In this document: positions 34,222 to 41,565 of the stretch, in pieces
How the letters are laid out: each line of letters starts with the position of its first letter
Position numbering within the stretch: position 1 is the stretch's first letter
DNA from: Spirochaetales bacterium
GTDB taxonomy: Bacteria > Spirochaetota > Spirochaetia > DSM-2461
DNA length: 64,000 bases
NCBI GenBank assembly: GCA_016936555.1
Contig: JAFGXR010000108.1
Coordinates: 143,569-207,568, forward strand
Direction: 5' to 3'
The notes under the pieces: model-generated
What the model was told of the DNA's origin: nothing
The model's database searches: none
What the model saw: only the letters and a program-made list of their open reading frames with translations
Translations under genes and position numbers: made by a program

Positions 34222-34672
34222 GTTGCTGCTGATCCCTTTTTTTCTCCTTTTTATAGGACAAATGCGGGCTTTTGATACTTCCGACGGGGAGTCATTTCTC
34301 GGCCTGACCGTAGAGAATCTTTTCAAAGCCGACGCGATCCCTCTCGATATACGCCCTCAGCGCGGCGTCGAAGCTGATGAGGATAATGTCGTTTTTTTTT
34401 ACGGCAGCGGCTTCTCCCTTTTTCTTTTTAAAAACCGTGTATGGCAGGTCCGGTATGACAGAAGAGCGGTCCAGGCGCCATACGATCTGAAGATCGGAGA
34501 TCAGAGAAGCCGGATCCTGTCCGGCTTTCTTCAGAAGGAGATGATCCCTTTATTGACCGGAGAGGATTCGCTCACTTTTCAGTTGCGCGACAGGCCCTGG
34601 CCGGTGCGGATGTCTCTCTATTTCGATGGAGAATCACTCGATGATATATATGTCTACCGCTCCGATTTCTAG
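34211..34672 (+). CDS. Small exported protein of unknown function
   Basis: A 153-residue protein with signal peptide MTNKLLLIPFFLLFIGQMRA and a mature part rich in beta strands: GESFLGLTVENLFKADAIP, VVFFYGSGFSLFLFKNRVWQVRYD, MSLYFDGESLDDIYVY. The repeated aromatic strands suggest a small beta-sandwich or outer-membrane-associated fold. Its ATG overlaps the dprA stop (ATGACAAATAA, 11 bases), so it is coupled to dprA, and aroDE begins 14 bases after it. Not recognised as a named family. Confidence 0.75.
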   Translation: MTNKLLLIPFFLLFIGQMRAFDTSDGESFLGLTVENLFKADAIPLDIRPQRGVEADEDNVVFFYGSGFSLFLFKNRVWQVRYDRRAVQAPYDLKIGDQRSRILSGFLQKEMIPLLTGEDSLTFQLRDRPWPVRMSLYFDGESLDDIYVYRSDF

Positions 34673-34686
34673 AGGTATAAAATCTT

Positions 34687-36141
34687 ATGGCTGAAATATG
34701 CATGGTGCTTACCGCATCGACAATGGAAGAAAACCGGGTCATTCTCGAGAGAAATCTACCTTTTGTGGATATGGTGGAACTGCGGACAGACCTGCTGAAC
34801 GAGAGCGAATACCCTTATGTCCCGTCATTTCCGGCCCATTCCTCCGTGCCGGTCGTTCTCACATGCCGGAAAGAGTGTGATGGTGGCAGATGGACCGGAA
34901 GGGAAAAGGAGAGACTGGACCTTCTGGACCGGTGGCTCGACGGTGGTTTCGGGTTCATCGATCTGGAGATGGATATCGATGCCCGCTCTCTGGTCGAAAA
35001 AGCCCGTTCCGTCCATACCGGGATAATCCGCTCATTCCACGATTTTAAGGGTGTTCCCGAAAACCTCGATGACATGATGACACGATTCGAAGGGGATATA
35101 GCCAAAGGAGCTGTTTATCCCCGGAGCAGCGGGGATTTATACCGGCTCGTCCGGACAGCCCTCAATCTGAAAAAAACAGGACAAGCGCCCTATATCCTTC
35201 TCGGCATGGGGGATTTCGGATTTCCCACACGCATCCTGGCGGAGAAACTGGGCTCGTACCTGACTTTCTGTTCCGACAGCGGGGCTCCGAGCGGGGCGCC
35301 GGGCCACTGCACGGCCGGCGACCTTAACGGTCTGTACCGTTTCCGGAAAATCGGAGAGAAAACAGTCATCAACGGCATTATCGGGAATCCCGTCAGCCAG
35401 TCCCGCTCTCCCCATCTTCACAACGGCTGGTATGAAGAGGAAGGTCTCGATGCTGTCTATGTTCCGTTCCTGACCGATTCCCCGGCGTGGTTTCTGAAAA
35501 CAGCTGAGCTGCTGGGAATAAACGGCGTCTCAGTGACGGTCCCCTTTAAAAGTGATATCATCCCCCTGGTCGATAAGACCGATAAAGCTGTCGATGCCAT
35601 CGGCGCTTCCAATACCGTCTATCGTGACAGTTCCGGGCAGTGGGCGGCGACCAATACAGATGCCTTCGGTTTGATCAAGCCCCTGTTGGATCTTCTTGGT
35701 TCTGATGATCTGAAAGGGCGGAAAGCCGCGGTTATCGGCGCGGGCGGCGCGGCGCGGGCCGCTGTCTTCGCTCTTCAGGATAAAGGGGCGCAGGTCGCTG
35801 TTTTCAACAGGACGAAAACCCGGGCCGATGAGCTGGCTCAGCTGTTCGGCTGCGCTTCCTTCGGACTCGGACCGGAGTTTACCGATGACCTGAAGGCATA
35901 CAGCTCCATCATCGTTCAGACCGGCAGCGCCGGCATGCCCCCCCTTGAGGATGTCGATCCGGTCTCATTTTATGAATTCGACGGTTCGGAAGTTGTCTAT
36001 GATATTATCTACAAACCGGAAGTCACCAGAATGATGGCCCGGGCGAAAGCGGCGGGATGTCCGGTCCTCGGCGGATTTAAAATGCTCGAGGAGCAGGCGA
36101 AGCTGCAGTTTGAAATCTTTCAGGAGGGACGTTCCGGATAG
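34687..36141 (+). CDS. aroDE: Bifunctional 3-dehydroquinate dehydratase/shikimate dehydrogenase
   Basis: A 484-residue fusion catalysing two consecutive steps of the shikimate pathway. Residues 1-220 are a type I dehydroquinase: VELRTDLL (30-37), catalytic H118 in SFHDF, and Schiff-base K140 in DIAKGAVYPRS. Residues 228-484 are AroE: GNPVSQSRSPHLHN (233-246), catalytic K288 in VSVTVPFKSD, D325 in TNTDAFG, and NADP motif GAGGAARAA near 352. Fusion of the two enzymes is known from plants, chlamydiae and some spirochaetes. Channelling of dehydroshikimate is plausible. All catalytic residues that I can locate are present. Confidence 0.96.
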   Translation: MAEICMVLTASTMEENRVILERNLPFVDMVELRTDLLNESEYPYVPSFPAHSSVPVVLTCRKECDGGRWTGREKERLDLLDRWLDGGFGFIDLEMDIDARSLVEKARSVHTGIIRSFHDFKGVPENLDDMMTRFEGDIAKGAVYPRSSGDLYRLVRTALNLKKTGQAPYILLGMGDFGFPTRILAEKLGSYLTFCSDSGAPSGAPGHCTAGDLNGLYRFRKIGEKTVINGIIGNPVSQSRSPHLHNGWYEEEGLDAVYVPFLTDSPAWFLKTAELLGINGVSVTVPFKSDIIPLVDKTDKAVDAIGASNTVYRDSSGQWAATNTDAFGLIKPLLDLLGSDDLKGRKAAVIGAGGAARAAVFALQDKGAQVAVFNRTKTRADELAQLFGCASFGLGPEFTDDLKAYSSIIVQTGSAGMPPLEDVDPVSFYEFDGSEVVYDIIYKPEVTRMMARAKAAGCPVLGGFKMLEEQAKLQFEIFQEGRSG

Positions 36142-36219
36142 AGTTCTGGTCCCGCTCCAGCCGTCATGGTAAATGCGCTCCTTCGCAGACTCAATAGAAA
36201 CCAATTCATTCTTGTTTCT

Positions 36220-36253
36220 CCTCCGGAAAGAAATTAAAATTTATTTCCGGGGG
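36220..36253 (+). promoter_or_regulatory. Hairpin covering the cyclase ribosome binding site
   Basis: CTCCGGAAAGAAAT (36221-36234) can pair with ATTTATTTCCGGGG (36239-36252), one internal mismatch and a TAAA loop. The GGGGG (36249-36253) that serves as Shine-Dalgarno for the GTG at 36261 lies in the 3' arm. Opening of this A/U-rich stem would be needed for translation. It could also be a remnant terminator of aroDE, but no T-run follows. Confidence 0.45.
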
Positions 36254-36260
36254 TATATCT

Positions 36261-38327
36261 GTGAGTAGTCGCAATGATTTCTACACGAACGATGAGATCG
36301 ACCGTATCTTTACCGGGCGGATCCCTCCGGAAAAAATCGAAAAGATTCTGAACTTCAAACCGAAATTGAGCAAGAAGTCAAAAGATTATACAGCTTCGGC
36401 TTTTGTTTTTGATATCAGCAAGTTCTCAGAATATGAGAAAGATGTCGGTATTGAGCAGAGCAGGAAAGATTTGATTTTTATTTTTGATTCCATTTCGCTC
36501 GAAGCCAACAAAAGAAACGGCTATATAGATAAAATCATTGGAGACGCCGCGATTATTGTCTTCGGTGCACCTTTTGAAATGACACCGGAAGAACAAGCCC
36601 GGGCTTTTGTCGAATTGAGCGTCGAACTCCGTAAGAAAATACAGCATATAAATATCAGAGCCGGTATCGGCTTTGATACAGGAGTGCTTCATTTCGGTAA
36701 TTACGAGACTGAAAGCCGTCCTATGTTCACCCCTCAGGGGACAACGATATATCACGCCTCTTTATATGAAGAGTTTTCTTCGTGCCATGGTTTTTATCCC
36801 GCGACCTCGGTCAATGTTCAGAAGCTTTTAAGCAATGAATACCGCTTTGCCTGTTTTCACCGGCTCGATAGAGCATCCAGACCGGAAGAGCCTCAGAACG
36901 CTATGTTTCTAATCGGGAAAGAAGATGAACTATCCGGGGATGATATTGCCATTTGGAATAAGTATAACGAAGCCGAATCGATGGAGAAGAAAGGAGAATA
37001 CGGAAATGCTCTGTCCCTAATGAGCGAAATCATTCAGGCAAGACCGTCGGATCCTCTCATTGAAAACATGTTCAATTACATAAGCAGTCTCTATGTAAAA
37101 AATATCGAACAGGTTTTTCAGCCTTTATCGACACTGAAAAGCTTTTTCAAGGAAATGAAGGAGCAACTGGAATTCATTTTCGGAGAATCGGACGCCGGAT
37201 TTCTGGAGCAGAAGATTGACGGCTTATGGAAGTTCAAAAACGATCCTCATCTGGAGAAAAATGATCTCGTTTTTTCTCCCGGAGGAGATGTCATCATCTG
37301 GCTGAAAGGGTTGTCTGGTTCAGCATCTCTTGAAGATGCACCTTCTTCCCTGAAGGAAACAGGTTTCCATTACATTACTCCCCTGCGGAAGGATAACGAG
37401 GTCATAGCCGCATTGCTGATTCGGACAGAGAAGAGGCTTAATCTCAATATATTTCACGGCTACGGAGCGGCAATTTCGGAACACTGGTTTAATCTTCATT
37501 TCAAATGGATTCGGGAAAAGTATCAGACGAAGCTGGATGATTCGACGAAACTGGAGGAAGTGAACCGTCAGCTGGAAAGCAAATCTGTTGTTCTGCAGAA
37601 ACTGCTGAGAGAAAATGAGGAACTGAACCGGCAGCTCCGGGAACGGGTCGCTTCCCACGCCGCGAAACTGGAGCGGGCTTCCAGTCTCAAACGCTATCTG
37701 CCTCCGTCAGTTGTAGAAAGCATTATTGATGGGGGGCGGGACCTGTCGCCCATTACTGAGCGGAAAAAACTGACCATACTTTTCAGCGATATTAAGGGCT
37801 TTACTTCAGCCACTGACGGTCTGGAGCCGGAAGAAATGTCGAGCTTGCTTAATGAGTATCTCTCTTCAATGAGTCAGATCGCTTTTAAAGCCGGAGCCAC
37901 TATAGACAAGTTCAGAGGGGACGGGATGATGGTTTTTTTCGGAGCTCCGCAGAGCATGGATCCCCGGGAGGGAGCCGTAAAATGTATTGAAATGGCAGTC
38001 AAGATGTGTCTGGATGTGAGACGTCTGAAGGAAAAATGGTTTAACGAGGGATATGACTGGGAACTCGGCATCCGCATCGGAATCAATTCGGGATACGCCA
38101 CTGTCGGAGAGTTCGGATCTGCAGACAGGATGGATTATACGGCAATAGGCACGGAAGTTAATATCGCCGCCCGTCTGGAAGAAGCCTGCCCTGCCGATTC
38201 GATTCTGATCAGCCATTCAACCTGGGCTCTTGTGAAAGAGCGGTTTGATTGCCGGGAAAACGATATTCTATCCCTCAAGGGGATACACAAGAAAATAAGG
38301 ACTTATACACTAGAAATATCCTCCTGA
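36261..38327 (+). CDS. Class III adenylate/guanylate cyclase with a second, degenerate cyclase domain
   Basis: A 688-residue cytosolic protein. The C-terminal cyclase domain (about 500-688) is complete: metal aspartates D510 (FSDIKGFT) and D554 (DKFRGDGMMVFFG), Lys 550 at the base-selecting position, and NIAARLEEA with the transition-state Asn and Arg. A T precedes the Asn (AIGTEVN), which together with Lys favours ATP. An N-terminal cyclase-like domain (about 43-200) keeps D51 and D95 but replaces the Asn/Arg segment with TTIYHASLYE, so it is probably regulatory. Between them are a helical/TPR-like linker, a GAF-like region (about 330-410) and a coiled coil (430-475). The start is GTG. Confidence 0.9.
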   Translation: MSSRNDFYTNDEIDRIFTGRIPPEKIEKILNFKPKLSKKSKDYTASAFVFDISKFSEYEKDVGIEQSRKDLIFIFDSISLEANKRNGYIDKIIGDAAIIVFGAPFEMTPEEQARAFVELSVELRKKIQHINIRAGIGFDTGVLHFGNYETESRPMFTPQGTTIYHASLYEEFSSCHGFYPATSVNVQKLLSNEYRFACFHRLDRASRPEEPQNAMFLIGKEDELSGDDIAIWNKYNEAESMEKKGEYGNALSLMSEIIQARPSDPLIENMFNYISSLYVKNIEQVFQPLSTLKSFFKEMKEQLEFIFGESDAGFLEQKIDGLWKFKNDPHLEKNDLVFSPGGDVIIWLKGLSGSASLEDAPSSLKETGFHYITPLRKDNEVIAALLIRTEKRLNLNIFHGYGAAISEHWFNLHFKWIREKYQTKLDDSTKLEEVNRQLESKSVVLQKLLRENEELNRQLRERVASHAAKLERASSLKRYLPPSVVESIIDGGRDLSPITERKKLTILFSDIKGFTSATDGLEPEEMSSLLNEYLSSMSQIAFKAGATIDKFRGDGMMVFFGAPQSMDPREGAVKCIEMAVKMCLDVRRLKEKWFNEGYDWELGIRIGINSGYATVGEFGSADRMDYTAIGTEVNIAARLEEACPADSILISHSTWALVKERFDCRENDILSLKGIHKKIRTYTLEISS

Positions 38328-38346
38328 CCTGATTAAGGGAATCGTT

Positions 38347-39468
38347 TCAGGTTGGCAGAATCAGATAGAATTCCGTTCCGTCTCTCTCTGTTGAAATAAA
38401 TCCGATTCTGCCTCCGAGAACTTTTTCCCCGAAAAGCTTCATTGAATAGGTTCCGAGACCTCTGCCAGTCCGGCTTTTTGTGCTGAAATTTCTCTGAAAT
38501 ATCCGTAATTGAACGTCCCCGGGTATAAATCCGGGGTTCCGGACCGTGATTTTCACCATGTCTTCATCGCGATGGGCGTCAAGGGTGATTGTATCACCTT
38601 CCCCGGTGGCTTCGAGAGCGTTGTTTATCATATTGGAGATTATGCGTATGAGAAGCGCTTCATCGCTGTTGATTTCTTCTGCAGCCGGGTCTGCTCGGAA
38701 TAGGATTGTTTTCCCTTCGCTTTCCGCTTTTTCCCGGAAAATATCATCCAGTTTGCTGAATGTCTTTTCCAGGATGAGGGGGTAGAGGTTCTTTTTGTAA
38801 TAGTCCAGATCATTTCCCATCAGGCAGCGCTGGATTTCAACCTCTTTCACCAGTGTGTTTGTCGTGCTGTAGATCGATTCGACAACCTGGTCTGTTCTGA
38901 TTCCCCGCGAGAGCATGTAGGCGCTGGTGGACAGTCCGCCCAGAATGTTGTTGAAATCGTGAAAGAAGATCTTTTCCAGCATCTTCCTCTGCTGATCTTT
39001 TGTAATATCCGTTAGAAACAGGAGATAGAATTTCCTCTCTTCCAGGTAAAAGGGCTCGCATTTGACGTGGAAGAAAAGATCTTTTCTCTCGCCGTTTTCC
39101 TCCAGTTCCAGGGCGCACTCCCTTTCGACCGGTTCACTGCTGGTAATAGCGGTCGTTATGGCCAGGGCGGCTCCACAGGAACGGCAGTGCCGTGAGGTTC
39201 CGCATCCCCCTTCCATCTCCGAAGCATGGATGCACCGGAGCGATTCGCCGACCCGCAGTCCGAGGATGGATCCGGCGGGAATTCTGTTCAGGTAGCTGAG
39301 GTAATGATCGTTGAGTGTGATGATCTGCCGATTGCTGTCGAGAACCGCGAAAAGGCAATTGATGCTCTTGAGAAAAACCTGCATCAGCGGCGCCCGGCTG
39401 ATCGCTTTGATTTCCTCTTCCAGTTCCCGGTCTTTCGTTCTCTCCGGCGATGCGAACATAGTTTCCAT
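38347..39468 (-). CDS. Sensor histidine kinase with Cys-rich PAS domain
   Basis: A 373-residue cytosolic kinase. A PAS domain (about 30-155) carries an insert with C79, C89, C95 and C98 (Cx9Cx5Cx2C), a plausible metal or Fe-S site. The phospho-acceptor is H170 in IFFHDFNNILGG, an HDxxN variant; the ATPase shows IISNMINNALEATGEG (N-box), VRNPGFIP and RTGRGLGTYSMKLF. The start is ATG at 39468, 5 bases after the stop of a 35-residue membrane peptide; an in-frame extension would overlap it. No response regulator is adjacent, so the partner is encoded elsewhere. It may sense redox state or metal through the Cys cluster; this is inference. Confidence 0.88.
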   Translation of the reverse strand: METMFASPERTKDRELEEEIKAISRAPLMQVFLKSINCLFAVLDSNRQIITLNDHYLSYLNRIPAGSILGLRVGESLRCIHASEMEGGCGTSRHCRSCGAALAITTAITSSEPVERECALELEENGERKDLFFHVKCEPFYLEERKFYLLFLTDITKDQQRKMLEKIFFHDFNNILGGLSTSAYMLSRGIRTDQVVESIYSTTNTLVKEVEIQRCLMGNDLDYYKKNLYPLILEKTFSKLDDIFREKAESEGKTILFRADPAAEEINSDEALLIRIISNMINNALEATGEGDTITLDAHRDEDMVKITVRNPGFIPGDVQLRIFQRNFSTKSRTGRGLGTYSMKLFGEKVLGGRIGFISTERDGTEFYLILPT

Positions 39469-39473
39469 AAAAT

Positions 39474-39581
39474 CTACATGGACATAAAAAAGCTGATCGC
39501 GATAATGGCGACCATCAGTCCGCAGAATCCCAGAAATCCGGCGACACCCGCAAAAATTTTTTCTTGTCTTGTCATTGCCAT
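39474..39581 (-). CDS. 35-residue membrane peptide upstream of the histidine kinase
   Basis: A short frame, MAMTRQEKIFAGVAGFLGFC and on to a final FFMSM, with a basic N-terminus and one 20-residue hydrophobic segment. It has a good GGGAG Shine-Dalgarno 7 bases before its ATG and sits just downstream of a near-consensus promoter (39601-39629). The kinase gene begins 5 bases after its stop. Good initiation signals, composition and coupling argue for a real small membrane protein, perhaps tethering or modulating the otherwise soluble kinase. No family is recognised. Confidence 0.55.
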   Translation of the reverse strand: MAMTRQEKIFAGVAGFLGFCGLMVAIIAISFFMSM

Positions 39582-39600
39582 GCCATGTCTCCCTGGACAA

Positions 39601-39629
39601 ACTATATCCAATAGAAGGGCTTGCGTAAA
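39601..39629 (-). promoter_or_regulatory. Promoter of small membrane peptide/histidine kinase operon
   Basis: On the minus strand: -35 TTTACG (39624-39629), 17-bp spacer, -10 TATAGT (39601-39606). The expected start is near 39595, giving a leader of about 14 bases that includes GGGAG. It is back-to-back with the gcv promoter. Confidence 0.65.
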
Positions 39630-39655
39630 GTGTTTTACGGCATTTGAGGATTTGC

Positions 39656-39684
39656 TTGACATCGGCAAATTTATGGCGTACCGT
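39656..39684 (+). promoter_or_regulatory. gcv operon promoter
   Basis: TTGACA (39656-39661), 17-bp spacer, TACCGT (39679-39684). The -35 box is perfect and the -10 is a weak TAnnnT. It lies right upstream of the glycine riboswitch, as needed to transcribe the whole leader. Confidence 0.55.
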
Positions 39685-39709
39685 TTATATGGAAAATTGA
39701 ATATATTGT

Positions 39710-39895
39710 GGTTAACGGTTTATTGAAGAAGCTTCGGCTACCGAAGGAGCAAAATGGGGATCGGCTTGAATCTCCGTTGAATCTCTCAGGTCAGGAACAG
39801 TAAATCCTACACATCCCTGGAGAGAGGAATCCTCTGAGATTCCCATCGAAGAAGCAACCCTCAGGGGGAATCTTTCAGATAAAAGGACAGGGCAC
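39710..39895 (+). ncRNA. Glycine riboswitch, probably tandem aptamers
   Basis: The leader before gcvT carries the conserved glycine-riboswitch strings twice. First copy: CCGAAGGAGCAA (39741-39752) and ATCTCTCAGG (39781-39790). Second copy: GGAGAGAGG (39819-39827), ATCGAAGAAGCAACCC (39845-39860), ATCTTTCAGATAAAAGGACA (39870-39889). Two linked aptamers before a glycine-cleavage operon is the classic arrangement. Closing helix P1 of the second aptamer pairs CCCTG (39815-39819) with CAGGG (39888-39892). That 3' strand is also the left arm of the following terminator, so glycine binding should prevent termination and switch the operon on. The 5' part of the first aptamer is divergent. Confidence 0.88.
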
Positions 39896-39937
39896 AAAAG
39901 CGCTTAGCTTTTTTGTGCCCTGTCCTTTTCTTTTTTT
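39881..39937 (+). terminator. Riboswitch-controlled intrinsic terminator
   Basis: AAAAGGACAGGGCACAAAA (39881-39899) and TTTTGTGCCCTGTCCTTTT (39911-39929) form a perfect 19-bp stem followed by CTTTTTTT. The left arm overlaps the 3' end of the second aptamer, making the two structures mutually exclusive. Confidence 0.92.
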
Positions 39938-40033
39938 CCCGGAGGAAGGGGTTTCAAAGTGCTTTTGTGCAATGATATAGAATTTTTCATTTGAAGGTTC
40001 ATGACCTATACTAATTGTGAAAGGGGATAAGAA

Positions 40034-41143
40034 ATGGATTTAAAAAGAACCCGATTATACGATTGGCATCAGAAAAACGGTGCAACAATAGTGCCTTTTG
40101 CCGGATGGGAGCTGCCTATTCAGTACGCTCCCGGTCCCATAAGTGAACACAAGGCGGTCCGGGAGACAGCAGGGCTTTTCGACATCGACCATATGGGACA
40201 GATTCTTGTCGAAGGAGAGGAGGCCGATGATTTCCTCAACTATCTCGTCACCGCAGATTTATCGAAACTGGAGCCCTGGAATTCCACCTATTCGCTTATG
40301 TGTCTGCCCTCCGGCGGCGTGATCGACGACCTGTTCGTCTACCGCAAAGGAGACGGTAAGGGGTGGATGGTTGTCGTTAACGCCTCCAACCTGGTAAAAG
40401 ACTACAAGTGGATTGTAAAGCAGAGCGAAGGGAAAAAGGTAACCGTTACCGATATTTCCGTGGAGACATACATGATCGCCTTCCAGGGACCGAAAGCCAT
40501 TGAGGTCATGGATTCTCTGACGGACGGACGGACAGGAAAAATCCGGCGTTTTTCATCGGGAGAAGACACTCTTTTCGGCGTGAAAGTCCTGGTCGGAAGA
40601 ACCGGTTACACCGGCGAGGACGGAGTCGAGCTCTTTTATCCCGCCGACAGGGCTGAAACTGTGTGGCAGGGCATCATCGACCACGGTAAAAAAATCGGGA
40701 TCGAAGTTCTCCCCATCGGCCTGGCAGCCCGGGACAGTCTCAGGTTCGAACCGGGATTCCCCCTTTACGGCCATGAGCTCAATGAGGAGAAAACGCCCGC
40801 CGAAGGCCTTCTGAAGTGGGCCTGCGCCTTTGACAAGGATTTTATCGGAAAAGAAGCGATTGAAAAGCAGATGGCAGAGGGGCTTCCCTCCAGACTGGTT
40901 TCCTTCGAGCTGACCGATAAAGGGGTCCCCAGAGAGGAATACACCGTTCTGTCTCCCGAAGGAGAGGAGATCGGATACGTGGCTACGGGCCTCTACGCTC
41001 CCTGGGTGGACAAGTACTGCGGCAACGCCTACGTGAAGCCGGAATACGCCAAAGTGGGAACGGAGATTCTCATTCAGATCCGCAGCAAATCTAAAAAAGC
41101 CGTTGTTATAAAGCGGCCTTTATACGTGCCTTCATACAGATAA
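40034..41143 (+). CDS. gcvT: Aminomethyltransferase (glycine cleavage T protein)
   Basis: A 369-residue enzyme that transfers the aminomethyl carbon from lipoyl-H protein to THF, releasing ammonia. Family segments: FAGWELPIQY near the start, GLFDIDHMGQILVEG (about 48-62), PSGGVIDDLFVYR with the catalytic Asp (about 96-108), RTGYTGEDGVELF (about 190-202) and ARDSLRFEPGFPLYGHEL (about 236-253). Length is normal. AAAGGGGA precedes the ATG. First gene of the riboswitch-controlled gcvT-H-PA-PB operon, which with fhs feeds the one-carbon pool. Confidence 0.97.
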   Translation: MDLKRTRLYDWHQKNGATIVPFAGWELPIQYAPGPISEHKAVRETAGLFDIDHMGQILVEGEEADDFLNYLVTADLSKLEPWNSTYSLMCLPSGGVIDDLFVYRKGDGKGWMVVVNASNLVKDYKWIVKQSEGKKVTVTDISVETYMIAFQGPKAIEVMDSLTDGRTGKIRRFSSGEDTLFGVKVLVGRTGYTGEDGVELFYPADRAETVWQGIIDHGKKIGIEVLPIGLAARDSLRFEPGFPLYGHELNEEKTPAEGLLKWACAFDKDFIGKEAIEKQMAEGLPSRLVSFELTDKGVPREEYTVLSPEGEEIGYVATGLYAPWVDKYCGNAYVKPEYAKVGTEILIQIRSKSKKAVVIKRPLYVPSYR

Positions 41144-41168
41144 AAGATAGAGAGAGGAGAAAGAGTTT

Positions 41169-41552
41169 ATGAAATTTGATAAAGATGCCAGATACAGCGA
41201 AACACATGAATGGGTCAGAAAAGAGGGAGACCTTCTGGTTTTCGGTATTTCCGATTACGCCCAGAGCAAAATCGGCGAGGTGGTTTTTGTCGAGCTTCCC
41301 GAAGAGGACGAGTTTGAAAAAGGCGCGTCCTTCAGTGTTGTCGAGTCGGTGAAATCGGCCAACGATCTTTACATTCCCGTCAGCGGCGAAGTCGTCGAAG
41401 TGAACGAAGCTCTCGAGGATGACCCTGACCTTGTGAACAGTGATGCTTTCGGCGACGGCTGGATCTGTAAAATCAAACCCTCCGACATGTCGGATTTTGA
41501 CGGACTCCTCTCCGCGGCTGATTATGAAAAAATGGTCAGCGAACTGGACTGA
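41169..41552 (+). CDS. gcvH: Glycine cleavage H protein
   Basis: A 127-residue lipoyl carrier that shuttles the aminomethyl group between P, T and L proteins. The lipoylation site is K62 in SVVESVKSANDLY, in the exact family context; THEWVR (12-17), GISDYAQSKIGEVVFVELP (26-44) and GDGWICKIKP complete the fold. GAGAGGAG lies 8 bases before the ATG. It is 25 bases after gcvT. The L protein (dihydrolipoamide dehydrogenase) and lipoate ligase are not in this window. Confidence 0.97.
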   Translation: MKFDKDARYSETHEWVRKEGDLLVFGISDYAQSKIGEVVFVELPEEDEFEKGASFSVVESVKSANDLYIPVSGEVVEVNEALEDDPDLVNSDAFGDGWICKIKPSDMSDFDGLLSAADYEKMVSELD

Positions 41553-41565
41553 CGGAAAATAGCGT

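Noticed and set aside
39712..39897. 61-codon frame on the minus strand across the riboswitch
   Set aside because: The sequence is explained by conserved RNA structure on the plus strand; the frame has no initiation signals.
40743..40757. GGTTCGAACC, a tRNA T-loop-like string
   Set aside because: It is internal to gcvT (encodes RFEPGF), and no cloverleaf can be built around it.
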